Below, piece by piece: positions 18,528 to 26,066 of a stretch of 64,000 bases of DNA. Every line of letters starts with the position of its first letter. The first letter of the stretch is position 1. Both the position numbers and the translations under genes were made by a program. The stretch spans positions 186,001 to 250,000 of the forward strand of contig NZ_AP022848.1 in the NCBI RefSeq assembly GCF_011764485.1, in the 5' to 3' direction. Below the pieces are notes generated by a model, which was not told the DNA's origin, ran no database searches, and was given only the letters and a program-made list of their open reading frames with translations. Source of the stretch: Bosea sp. ANAM02 (GTDB lineage Bacteria; Pseudomonadota; Alphaproteobacteria; Rhizobiales; Beijerinckiaceae).

Positions 18528-19502
18528 ATGGACCAGCGCCTGATCTCCACTGCCCCGGAACGTGAGCTGATCTCGCCCTATCGCGCCTTCTCGCGGGACG
18601 AGTGGGCGCATTTGCGCGCCGACGCGCCGCTGACCCTTTCGGTCGACGACCTCACCAAGCTGCAATCGCTCAACGATCCGATCTCGCTCGACGAAATCGT
18701 GGCGATCTACCTGCCGCTGTCGCGCCTGCTCTCGCTCTATGTCGCGGCAACCCAGGGGCTGTTCAAGGCGACGCAACGCTTCCTGATGGCCGAGTCAGAG
18801 GCCAAGGTGCCCTATGTCATCGGCGTCGCCGGCTCGGTCGCGGTCGGCAAGTCGACCACGGCGCGCGTGCTCAAGGCCCTGCTCTCGCGCTGGCCGAACA
18901 CGCCGAAGGTCGAGCTCGTCACCACCGACGGCTTCCTCCTGCCCAATGCCGAGCTGGAGCGGCGCGGGCTGATGGGACGCAAGGGCTTCCCGGAGAGCTA
19001 TGACGGCGCGGCGATCCTGCGCTTCCTCTCCGACGTCAAGGCCGGCAAGCCGCAGGTGACCGCACCGGTCTACTCGCATCTGGTCTATGACGTCGTGCCC
19101 GGCGAGACGGTGACGGTCGAGCGGCCGGACATCCTGATCCTCGAAGGACTCAACGTCCTCCAGCCGAGCCGGATGCCGAAGGACGGCACGGTCATCCCCT
19201 TCGTCTCCGACTATTTCGACTTCTCGGTCTATCTCGATGCCGACGAGAACGACCTGCACCGCTGGTACGTCAACCGCTTCATGACCTTGCGCCAGACGGC
19301 GTTCCGCGATCCGCGCTCGTTCTTCCGCAAATATGCGGAGATCGGCGAGGAGGAGGCGCTCGCCATCGCCGAGAAGCTCTGGACCGGGATCAACCTGCCG
19401 AACCTGCAGGAGAACATCCTGCCGACGCGCCAGCGCGCCAGCCTGATCCTGACCAAGGGCGCGAGCCACCGCATCCAGCAGGTCGCGCTGCGGCGGCTGT
19501 GA
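18528..19502 (+). CDS. coaA: Type I pantothenate kinase
   Basis: A 324-residue kinase from ATG 18528 ([14 protein letters not shown]); a TTG at 18495 would add 11 residues. The P-loop is GSVAVGKS at residues 102-109. [20 protein letters not shown] and YSHLVYDVV are the substrate-binding segments of CoaA (PanK-I), and [13 protein letters not shown] follows. It phosphorylates pantothenate in the first, regulated step of coenzyme A synthesis. It closes the hisE-coaA pair found together in many Hyphomicrobiales. Confidence 0.95.
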   Translation: MDQRLISTAPERELISPYRAFSRDEWAHLRADAPLTLSVDDLTKLQSLNDPISLDEIVAIYLPLSRLLSLYVAATQGLFKATQRFLMAESEAKVPYVIGVAGSVAVGKSTTARVLKALLSRWPNTPKVELVTTDGFLLPNAELERRGLMGRKGFPESYDGAAILRFLSDVKAGKPQVTAPVYSHLVYDVVPGETVTVERPDILILEGLNVLQPSRMPKDGTVIPFVSDYFDFSVYLDADENDLHRWYVNRFMTLRQTAFRDPRSFFRKYAEIGEEEALAIAEKLWTGINLPNLQENILPTRQRASLILTKGASHRIQQVALRRL

Positions 19503-19525
19503 TCTGGCTTCGCGCCCTCAGCTCC

Positions 19526-19559
19526 TTCATTGCGAGCGCAGCGAAGCCCTCGCAATGAC
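19526..19559. repeat. Short palindrome downstream of coaA
   Basis: CATTGCGAG and CTCGCAATG form a 9-bp inverted repeat around GCGCAGCGAAGCC. It looks like the core of the larger GTCATTGCGAGC-type intergenic repeats and may act as a mRNA 3' stabiliser. Confidence 0.55.
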
Positions 19560-19575
19560 GGCCGGCGACTGATCC

Positions 19576-20022
19576 ATGGAAGCCCTCGCATCGCTCGGCG
19601 CGATGGCTCTCGCGGCCTTCGTCGCCGCAACCCTGCTGCCGGCGCAATCGGAAGCCGTGTTCGTCGGCCTGCTGACGGCGGGGAGCGCCGATCCGCTCGC
19701 ACTCTTCCTGACCGCGAGCCTCGCCAACACCGCGGGCTCGATCCTCAACTGGTGGCTCGGGCTGATGATCGCGCGCCACGGCATCGACAGGCTGCCGGCG
19801 CGGCTGCGGCCCGATCCGGTGCGCTTCGCGCAGGCGCAAGGCTTCTTCGCCCGGTTCGGCTGGCCCTCCCTGCTGCTGGCCTGGGTTCCGATCATCGGCG
19901 ATCCCCTGACCTTCGTCGCGGGAACGCTGAACTACCCGTTCTGGCGCTTCGCCCTGCTCGTCCTGATCGGCAAGACCGGGCGCTATGCCGCGCTCTGGGC
20001 GGGTTGGACGAGCCTCGCCTGA
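19576..20022 (+). CDS. YqaA family membrane protein (VTT/DedA-like)
   Basis: A 148-residue protein with four hydrophobic stretches. It opens with MALAAFVAATLLPAQSEAVF, where the re-entrant LLPAQSE motif is typical of YqaA proteins. SLANTAGSILNWWLGLMIAR and FGWPSLLLAWVPIIGDPLTF follow, again diagnostic. YqaA belongs to the DedA/VTT superfamily, implicated in lipid translocation or membrane homeostasis. The precise role here is unknown. ATG 19576 directly follows the short palindrome; no strong ribosome-binding site is seen. Confidence 0.85.
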   Translation: MEALASLGAMALAAFVAATLLPAQSEAVFVGLLTAGSADPLALFLTASLANTAGSILNWWLGLMIARHGIDRLPARLRPDPVRFAQAQGFFARFGWPSLLLAWVPIIGDPLTFVAGTLNYPFWRFALLVLIGKTGRYAALWAGWTSLA

Positions 20023-20138
20023 CTATGCCGGCCCAGCCGAGGGCTTTCCCGAAAACTTCCGTTGGGTCAGGCTCATATGATTTGCGAAACCGGCCGGGGC
20101 GGGCTACCAGCGAAGCGTCCGTTCAAGGAGATCAGACT

Positions 20139-20489
20139 ATGAGCATTCAGCGTATCGGCGTCGGCCCGCGCATGTCCAAGGCCGTGGTTCACGGCAACAC
20201 CGTCTATCTGGCCGGCCAGGTCGCGGCCAACGCCGCCGGCAAGAGCGTCGGCGAGCAGACCGCCGACATCCTCGGCATCATCGACGGCATCCTGGCCGAG
20301 GCCGGCACCGACAAGTCGAAGCTGCTGATGGTCAATATCTGGCTTTCCGACATCTCGACCTTCGCCGAGATGAACGCCGTCTGGGACAAGTGGGTCGTCG
20401 CCGGGGCCACGCCGGGCCGCGCCACGGTCGAGGCGAAGCTCGCCGCGCCGCAGTACACAGTCGAGATCGCGGTCATCGCCGCGAAGTAA
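20139..20489 (+). CDS. RidA family protein
   Basis: A 116-residue protein, the usual RidA (YjgF/YER057c) length. VYLAGQVAANAAGKSVGEQT and the C-terminal GATPGRATVEAKLAAPQYTV segment contain the family arginine and glutamate sites. LLMVNIWLSDISTFAEMN is the typical central helix. Family members hydrolyse reactive enamine/imine intermediates from PLP enzymes, though not every subgroup does so. AAGGAG stands 8 nt before the ATG, a strong start. A downstream unrecognised helical protein overlaps its 3' flank in an open frame. Confidence 0.92.
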   Translation: MSIQRIGVGPRMSKAVVHGNTVYLAGQVAANAAGKSVGEQTADILGIIDGILAEAGTDKSKLLMVNIWLSDISTFAEMNAVWDKWVVAGATPGRATVEAKLAAPQYTVEIAVIAAK

Positions 20490-20643
20490 ACCGTCCCGGA
20501 TCGCCGCGCCTCCATCGGGACACGCGGCGATCCCCGTCACCGGACCGGAGCGGGAGGCGACCATCAGCCAGACCGACCAGATCGCTCCGCTCCTCGCGCG
20601 TGTCGCGGGGCGCCGTGGCATCGCGCCGCTGGCGCTGGCGGCG

Positions 20644-21951
20644 ATGATCGGGGATTGGCTGCGTCGCCCCGGCTCCACCCAGCCCGACGAAAACCTGCTC
20701 GACCGCAAGGCCACGGATTTTCTCACGCTCACGAAGCGTCTCGCGGTGCCTCTGGGAAATCCGGAGATTCAGCGCCTGCGCAGCGAGGCTGCAGGCGCCA
20801 TCGCCAACGGGCGTTTCGCCGAAGCCGACAAGGCGCTCGCCCAGGCCGAATTGCACGCCATCGGCGGCTCCACCGACCTCTCCGCGCTGCCGCCCGCAAG
20901 CCGGCTGCTGATCGGCGAGAACCGCGCCGATCGCGCGGCCATCAGTTTCCTGCGCACGACAGCGGAAGCCTATCGCCAAGCCGCCGCCCGCTATGGCGAG
21001 GCGTCTGCCCTGATCGGCCTTGCCGATGTCGACCGCAGCCGCGACGCCGCCCTGGACCACGCGAAGGCCCTGGCCCGGATCAGCGAGGATTTCGGCGGAC
21101 GCGACGGCTATGACGCGGCCATCCCCGCGCTGCGGCGACTGCTGGAAGGTCTGGATAGCCTGGCCGATACCGTCGCCTTTGCCGAGGCTCAGGAGGCGCT
21201 CGCCGCCACGCTCGACAAGCTCGCCACTCTCACTGGCGACGCCAGACTGCTCGAGGAAGCCCTCAAGCACTGCCGGGCCGGGCTCGAGGATCTGCGCCAT
21301 GACGAGGCGCCGGCGCTCTGGCGTGCGCTGAAGTTGCGCTTCGGCAAGCTCGCGGTGAACCTCGGCGTTGCGCAGAAGGACGACAACCTGCTCGAGGAGG
21401 CGGTCGCGACCTATGCCACCGCGCTCGCGGTCTGGAAACGCAGCGACGACGAGGACCGCTGGCTCGAGGCCGAGCACATGATCTCGCGTGCGCGCGCAAC
21501 GCTCGGCGGGCGCCGCAGCGACCTCTCCCTGCTCGAACGTGCCTTCAACGGGCTCAATCGGGTTTCACAGGCGACCGACCGCAGCCGCGACCCGATGCGC
21601 TGGGCCGCGCTCCAGGATCAGATGGGCGGTGTTCTCGCGGCGATGGGCGAGCGCTACAGCGAACCCGTCGTGATCGAGGAGGCGATCGCCGCCTTCGCCG
21701 CCGCGCTGGAGGAACATCGCGTCGAACGCGCGCCGCTGCTCTGGGCGCAGACATCGGCCAACCAGGCCGAGGCCAAGCTGCAGCTCGCACGCCGCAACAA
21801 GGACAAGGCGCTGGCACAGCAGGCCCTCGCCCAGTTGATGGCGGCGACCCAGACCGCCCTCAAGGCGGCGAATGGCGGCACCGTCGCGGCCGACCTGCAG
21901 AGGCGGCTCGGGTCCGCGGGAGCTGCCGCCGCGAAGCTGATCGCGGGCTGA
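20644..21951 (+). CDS. Helical (TPR-like) protein of unknown function
   Basis: At least 435 residues, almost entirely amphipathic helices of 30-40 residues (EALAATLDKLATLTGDARLL, EEALKHCRAGLEDL, then EEAVATYATALAVWKRSDDE). The periodic A-x-x-x-Y/L pattern resembles tetratricopeptide repeats. No enzyme motif was found. The first standard start is ATG 20644, which lacks a ribosome-binding site. The frame is open upstream, and an ATC at 20563 stands 5 nt after GGGAGG and would give ISQTDQIAPLLARVAG as the N-terminus, so the true start may be there. It lies between ridA and a leftward aminotransferase. Confidence 0.65.
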   Translation: MIGDWLRRPGSTQPDENLLDRKATDFLTLTKRLAVPLGNPEIQRLRSEAAGAIANGRFAEADKALAQAELHAIGGSTDLSALPPASRLLIGENRADRAAISFLRTTAEAYRQAAARYGEASALIGLADVDRSRDAALDHAKALARISEDFGGRDGYDAAIPALRRLLEGLDSLADTVAFAEAQEALAATLDKLATLTGDARLLEEALKHCRAGLEDLRHDEAPALWRALKLRFGKLAVNLGVAQKDDNLLEEAVATYATALAVWKRSDDEDRWLEAEHMISRARATLGGRRSDLSLLERAFNGLNRVSQATDRSRDPMRWAALQDQMGGVLAAMGERYSEPVVIEEAIAAFAAALEEHRVERAPLLWAQTSANQAEAKLQLARRNKDKALAQQALAQLMAATQTALKAANGGTVAADLQRRLGSAGAAAAKLIAG

Positions 21952-21958
21952 AGCCGCT

Positions 21959-23107
21959 TCAGCGCCGGCGGCGCGCCGCCAGCCGCTCCAGCGCGGCATC
22001 CAGTGTCGCATCGCGCTTGGCGAAGCAGAAGCGCACGACATTCCTGACCGCACCCTCGGCATAGAAGGCGCTGACGGGGATCGCTGCGACGCCGTTCTCG
22101 GTCACCAGCCTGCGGCAGAAATCGACGTCGTCGCTCTCGCCGAGCGGGGCGATGTCGACATTGAGGAAATAGGTTCCGGCGCTCGGCAGCACCGCGAAGC
22201 CGAGATCGTGCAGGCCGGCGGCGAAGCGGTCGCGCGAGCGCTGGAATTCGGCGCGCATGCCCTCGTAGTAGCCGTCATCCTTGCCGAGACCGAAGGCGAC
22301 GGCGGCCTGCAGGTTCGGCGGCGTGGTGAATGTCAGGAACTGATGCGCCTTGGACAGCACGCGCATGAGCGCAGGCGCGGCCATCACCAGCCCGACCTTC
22401 CAGCCGGTCAGCGAGAAGATCTTGCCTGCGGACGAAATCTTGACGGTGCGCTCGCGCATGTCGGGGCGCCCGAGCACCGAGGCATGGCGGTGCCCGTCGA
22501 AGACGACATGCTCCCAGACCTCGTCGCAGATGGCGATCGCATCGTGCCGGACGCAGAAATCGGCGAGCAGGTCGAGATCGGCCTTGCCGAAGATCGTCGC
22601 GGTCGGGTTCAGCGGATTGTTGAACAGCACGACCCTGGTCTTCGGCGAGAAGGCCTTTGCCAGCGCTTCCTCGGTCAGGCCGAAATGCGGCGGGGTCAGG
22701 GTCACGAATTTCGGGATGCCGCCGGCGCGCCGCACCAGCGGCAGATAGGCGTCGTACATCGGCTCGAACAGCACGACCTCGTCGCCGGGCGTGATCAGGG
22801 CCATCAGCGCGCCGGCGATCGCCTCGGTCGCGCCCGAGGTCACCATGATTTCGCTGTTAGGATCGAGATCGAGCCCCTGCCAATGCCTGTAGTGTTTCGC
22901 CGTCGCCTCGCGCAGCTCCGGCAGGCCCATCATCGGCGGGTACTGGTTCCAGCCGTCGACCACGGCCTCGGCCGCCTTCCGGCGGACGTCGAGCGGGCCG
23001 GGATCGTCCGGAAAGCCTTGCCCGAGATTGACCGCGCCGGTCTCGCGGGCGAGCTGCGACATCACCTCGAAGACGGTGGTGGGAAGGGCGGAGAGGATCG
23101 GGTTCAT
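21959..23107 (-). CDS. PLP-dependent class I/II aminotransferase
   Basis: A 382-residue fold-type I aminotransferase from ATG 23107 (MNPILSALPTTVFEVMSQLA). The PLP lysine is Lys229 in SSAGKIFSLTGWKVG. NNPLNPTATIF and CDEVWEHVVFDG carry the cofactor contacts, and VRFCFAKRD holds the C-terminal carboxylate-binding arginine. The opening GAVNLGQGFPDDPGP resembles the kynurenine aminotransferase/YbdL-like methionine aminotransferase group. The amino-acid substrate is not certain. It converges on the helical protein gene with a gap of only 7 bp and faces a promoter region on its 5' side. Confidence 0.88.
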   Translation of the reverse strand: MNPILSALPTTVFEVMSQLARETGAVNLGQGFPDDPGPLDVRRKAAEAVVDGWNQYPPMMGLPELREATAKHYRHWQGLDLDPNSEIMVTSGATEAIAGALMALITPGDEVVLFEPMYDAYLPLVRRAGGIPKFVTLTPPHFGLTEEALAKAFSPKTRVVLFNNPLNPTATIFGKADLDLLADFCVRHDAIAICDEVWEHVVFDGHRHASVLGRPDMRERTVKISSAGKIFSLTGWKVGLVMAAPALMRVLSKAHQFLTFTTPPNLQAAVAFGLGKDDGYYEGMRAEFQRSRDRFAAGLHDLGFAVLPSAGTYFLNVDIAPLGESDDVDFCRRLVTENGVAAIPVSAFYAEGAVRNVVRFCFAKRDATLDAALERLAARRRR

Positions 23108-23223
23108 CGCGACGGATCGGCTCGGCAAAGGCGGGAGCCGCGGCTTTAGCATGCCGGACGGGCCGGCGCATCCAATGGAAAAGCGATCTGGCGAGGGCGT
23201 CAAAAAATAGCGAATGATGAATG

Positions 23224-23252
23224 TTGACATTCGTCAGCATTCAGTGTTTATA
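23224..23252 (+). promoter_or_regulatory. Near-consensus sigma-70-type promoter upstream of cobQ region
   Basis: TTGACA (23224-23229) and TTTATA (23247-23252) are spaced by exactly 17 bp, unusually close to consensus for this GC-rich genome. GAATG-TTGA-CATTC forms a small palindrome over the -35 box, and the 8-bp half-site ATTCGTCA (23229-23236) also occurs in the TetR gene palindrome at 25251-25267. Transcription should begin near 23259. Confidence 0.6.
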
Positions 23253-23259
23253 CAGGTCA

Positions 23260-23328
23260 GCCGGCCTTCGACGGACGCCTGTTGCGACTTCGCCCCTTTG
23301 GCGCAGCAGGATGCCGCAGAAGGCCGGC
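23260..23328 (+). ncRNA. Candidate structured RNA (long hairpin at predicted transcript start)
   Basis: GCCGGCCTTC (23260-23269) pairs perfectly with GAAGGCCGGC (23319-23328). An inner stem pairs CCTGTTGCG (23278-23286) with CGCAGCAGG (23302-23310), one wobble. The hairpin begins at the start point predicted from the promoter at 23224-23252. It could be a small RNA or the 5' end of a roughly 400-nt cobQ leader. No T-run terminator follows. It does not match the cobalamin riboswitch core. The rest of 23108-23662 contains two palindromic repeats and no gene. Confidence 0.4.
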
Positions 23329-23454
23329 AAACCTTGTCAGGATGATGCAAGCCATCTCCCGCCCCGCGAAATCCGCGCCAAGTTCTCCCACAGCCCTTGC
23401 CTGAAGATTGCCGCTCTCCCATCGAGCGGCCGCAGCACGACACCCGATGTTCCC

Positions 23455-23545
23455 GTCATGCTCGCCCTTGTGGCGAGCATCCACGTCTCGAACGCGAGCT
23501 TCGACCAGCGACGACGGGGATGGTCGGGACAAGTCCGACCATGAC
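23455..23545. repeat. Intergenic palindromic repeat, GTCAT...ATGAC type
   Basis: Starts GTCATGCTCGCCCTTGTGG and ends GACAAGTCCGACCATGAC, with GCATCCACGTCT in the middle. It is the reverse-oriented relative of the copy after metZ (14551-14641). Confidence 0.75.
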
Positions 23546-23572
23546 ACGCGGGTCGCGCAGAATGACAGGCAG

Positions 23573-23621
23573 GTCATTCATGAATTCCGGGCCCTTCGCC
23601 GACGCGAAGCCTCGGAATGAC
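23573..23621. repeat. Short palindromic repeat copy upstream of cobQ
   Basis: GTCATTCATGAATTCCGGG to CCTCGGAATGAC. It is a truncated relative of the longer elements, keeping the GTCAT and ATGAC ends and a CGAAGCCTCGGAATGAC terminus. It ends 41 bases before the cobQ start. Confidence 0.6.
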
Positions 23622-23662
23622 GGCGTGCTTCCCTCGAAATCCCACAGGCTCTAAGCAGACGC

Positions 23663-25144
23663 ATGGCCCGCTCCCCCGTCCCCGCGATCATGATCCTCGG
23701 CACCGGCTCCAATGTCGGCAAGTCGCTGATCGTCGCGGGCTTATGCCGGCTCTTCGCGAATCGCGGCCTGGAAGTGCGGCCGTTCAAACCACAGAACATG
23801 TCGAACAATGCCGCGGCCACCGGCGCCGGCGAGATCGGCCGGGCACAGGCCCTGCAGGCCCGCGCCGCCCGGACCGCTGCGCATCCCGACATGAACCCCG
23901 TGCTGCTCAAGCCGGAGGGCGAGCAAGGCAGCCAGATCATCCTGCAGGGCCGCGTCGCCGGCCGCTTGTCCTCGCGCGATTTCGCACGGCGCGGGGATTT
24001 CATGCCGCAGGTGCTCGAAAGCTTCGCGCGCCTGAGCGAAGGCGCCGATCTCGTCATCGTCGAGGGCGCGGGATCGCCGGCCGAGACCAACCTGCGAGCC
24101 CGCGACATCGCCAATCTCGGCTTCGCCCGCGCGGCGAACGTCCCGGCCGTGCTGGTCGGCGATATCGACCGCGGTGGCGTGATCGCCAGCCTGGTCGGCA
24201 CGCACGCGGTTCTCGATGCTGAAGACAGGGCGATGATCCGCGCCTTCGCGATCAATCGCTTCCGGGGCAATGTCGACCTGTTCACGCCCGGCGTCGCGAC
24301 CATTGCGGAAGCCACCGGCTGGCCCTGCCTCGGCGTCGTGCCCTGGTTTGCCGATGCGGTGCGCCTGCCGGCCGAGGACGGGCTCGACATCCGCTCCGGA
24401 CGCAAGGCCGGAGCCCGGATCAGGATCGCCGTGCCGGTGCTGCCGGGCATCGCGAATTTCGACGATCTCGATCCGCTCAAGCTGGAGCGGGACGTCGACC
24501 TCGCCATGATCGGGCCGGGGCAGCCGCTGCCGGGCGATGCCGATCTCGTCATCCTGCCGGGCTCGAAGACGACGCTGCGCGACCTCGCGGCATTGCGGCG
24601 AGAAGGCTGGGATATCGACATCCTGGCCCATCGCCGCAGGGGCGGACGTGTCCTCGGGCTCTGCGGCGGCTACCAGATGCTCGGCAGCGTGGTGCGCGAC
24701 CCGCTCGGGCTGGAAGGGCCACCGGGGGCGGCGCCGGGCCTCGGCCTGCTCGATGTCGAGACCACGCTCGACGCCGACAAGACCGTGCGCGAGGTCGGCT
24801 TCATCGATGCGGCCAGTTCGGCCGAGGGCCGTGCCTACGAGATCCATCTCGGCCGCACCGAAGGCGCCGATACCGCCCGCGCGCCGTTCCGCGTCGAGGG
24901 CCGGGCGGAGGGAGCGGCGAGCCCGGACGGCCGGGTCGCCGGCAGCTATCTGCATGGCGTCTTTGCTTCGGACGCGGTGCGCGGCGCATGGCTGGCCGCC
25001 ATCGATGGCGCGAGAGGCGCGTCGGAACTGCTCTACGACGATGCGATCGAGGCGACGCTGGATGCGCTTGCCGCGCATCTGGATGGTCATTTCGACACGG
25101 AAGCGCTGCTCGATCTCGCCCGGCGCCGTGTTTCCCAGAGGTAA
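23663..25144 (+). CDS. cobQ: Cobyric acid synthase
   Basis: A 493-residue enzyme with an N-terminal ATP-binding domain (MILGTGSNVGKSLIVAGLCR P-loop at residues 13-21) and KPQNMSNNAAATGAGEIGRA. A C-terminal class I amidotransferase-like domain has the nucleophile in VLGLCGGYQMLG and the histidine in GSYLHGVFASD. It amidates cobyrinic acid a,c-diamide on four side chains using glutamine and ATP, a late step in cobalamin synthesis. No other cob gene is adjacent in this window. No B12 riboswitch core was found upstream; instead a strong promoter and a structured RNA lie 400 bp ahead. Confidence 0.95.
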   Translation: MARSPVPAIMILGTGSNVGKSLIVAGLCRLFANRGLEVRPFKPQNMSNNAAATGAGEIGRAQALQARAARTAAHPDMNPVLLKPEGEQGSQIILQGRVAGRLSSRDFARRGDFMPQVLESFARLSEGADLVIVEGAGSPAETNLRARDIANLGFARAANVPAVLVGDIDRGGVIASLVGTHAVLDAEDRAMIRAFAINRFRGNVDLFTPGVATIAEATGWPCLGVVPWFADAVRLPAEDGLDIRSGRKAGARIRIAVPVLPGIANFDDLDPLKLERDVDLAMIGPGQPLPGDADLVILPGSKTTLRDLAALRREGWDIDILAHRRRGGRVLGLCGGYQMLGSVVRDPLGLEGPPGAAPGLGLLDVETTLDADKTVREVGFIDAASSAEGRAYEIHLGRTEGADTARAPFRVEGRAEGAASPDGRVAGSYLHGVFASDAVRGAWLAAIDGARGASELLYDDAIEATLDALAAHLDGHFDTEALLDLARRRVSQR

Positions 25145-25243
25145 GCCGCCTGCGGAACATCGGTGCCCGTGATCCGTTCCCCTACCGTGATCCTGGGGGA
25201 AGATTGATGCACATCAAGGCAAAAGTCTTTATTCGCCATTACG

Positions 25244-25272
25244 TTGACGAATGACGAAATTCGTCATAACGA
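25244..25272 (+). promoter_or_regulatory. TetR-gene promoter with perfect palindromic operator
   Basis: TTGACG (25244-25249) is 17 bp from TAACGA (25267-25272). The spacer is almost filled by ATGACGAA-A-TTCGTCAT (25251-25267), a perfect palindrome with 8-bp arms. An operator between the -35 and -10 boxes is the usual layout for autorepression by a TetR protein. The remaining part of the 25145-25318 gap is unremarkable. Confidence 0.65.
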
Positions 25273-25318
25273 TCAATTCTTCACCGCTTTCGTTTGAAAC
25301 AACCCAGCCGGCGACGCC

Positions 25319-25915
25319 GTGAGCAACCCCGAACGCGATACCAGGCAGATCATCGTCGACACCGCCGAGCGCTTCTTCCGCGATATCGGGTATCAGAAGA
25401 CGACCGTGGCGGACATCGCCAAATCCCTGCGCATGAGCCCAGCCAACGTCTATCGCTTCTTCGATTCCAAGAAGTCGATCAACGAGGCCGTGCTGGAGCG
25501 CTACAAGCGCGAGCAGGAAGAGGCGATCGCCGCCATCGCGGACGAGGACCGGCCCGCCGCCGAGCGCCTGCGCGACATCCTCGCCACCTCCTACCGCCTC
25601 AACGCCGCGCGCTTTGCCGGCCATGCCCGGATGCAGGAAATGGTCTGCGCCGCGATGGAGGAGAGCTGGGACGCGATCATCGCCCATATCGAGCGCTTCG
25701 ACATCGTGCTGCGCCGCGTCGTCGCCGACGGCATCGCGCGGGGCGAGTTCCGGCCGATGGAACCGGCGCACGCCACGGGCTGCATCCGCACCGCGATGAT
25801 CCGCTTCATGCACCCGCTGCTGATCACGCAATGCGAGTGCATCCCAGGGCCGACGCCGGACGAGATGATCGCCTTCGTGCTCAGCGCGCTGGAAGCGAGG
25901 CCGCAAAGTCGCTAG
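25319..25915 (+). CDS. TetR/AcrR family transcriptional regulator
   Basis: A 198-residue regulator with a GTG start. The N-terminal helix-turn-helix lies at about residues 28-50 (TTVADIAKSLRMSPANVYRF, then FDSKKSINEAVL), as in AcrR-type repressors. The C-terminal ligand-binding domain, ITQCECIPGPTPDEMIAFVL near the end, is of a type frequent in Hyphomicrobiales. The effector is unknown. It probably represses itself through the 8-bp-arm palindrome in its promoter. No efflux operon lies next to it, although related regulators often sit beside RND pumps, so its main target may be elsewhere. Confidence 0.88.
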   Translation: MSNPERDTRQIIVDTAERFFRDIGYQKTTVADIAKSLRMSPANVYRFFDSKKSINEAVLERYKREQEEAIAAIADEDRPAAERLRDILATSYRLNAARFAGHARMQEMVCAAMEESWDAIIAHIERFDIVLRRVVADGIARGEFRPMEPAHATGCIRTAMIRFMHPLLITQCECIPGPTPDEMIAFVLSALEARPQSR

Positions 25916-26066
25916 ACGGCCTCCGCCGGAGCATCGAAGCGAACATTCGGCCCGATACTCCAGGTTTCCGATTTCGCATCGGCTTTCCCGAAAACCGCGT
26001 TCACCTTTTCAGGCCGATGCTCCAGCGCGTTGACAAGCCGCAGAGGGAGCGGGATACCGCCCGGGC

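Noticed and set aside
23253..23662. Cobalamin riboswitch upstream of cobQ
   Set aside because: No B12-box-like segment or CCGCAACTG-type core was found on either strand, only a hairpin and palindromic repeats.
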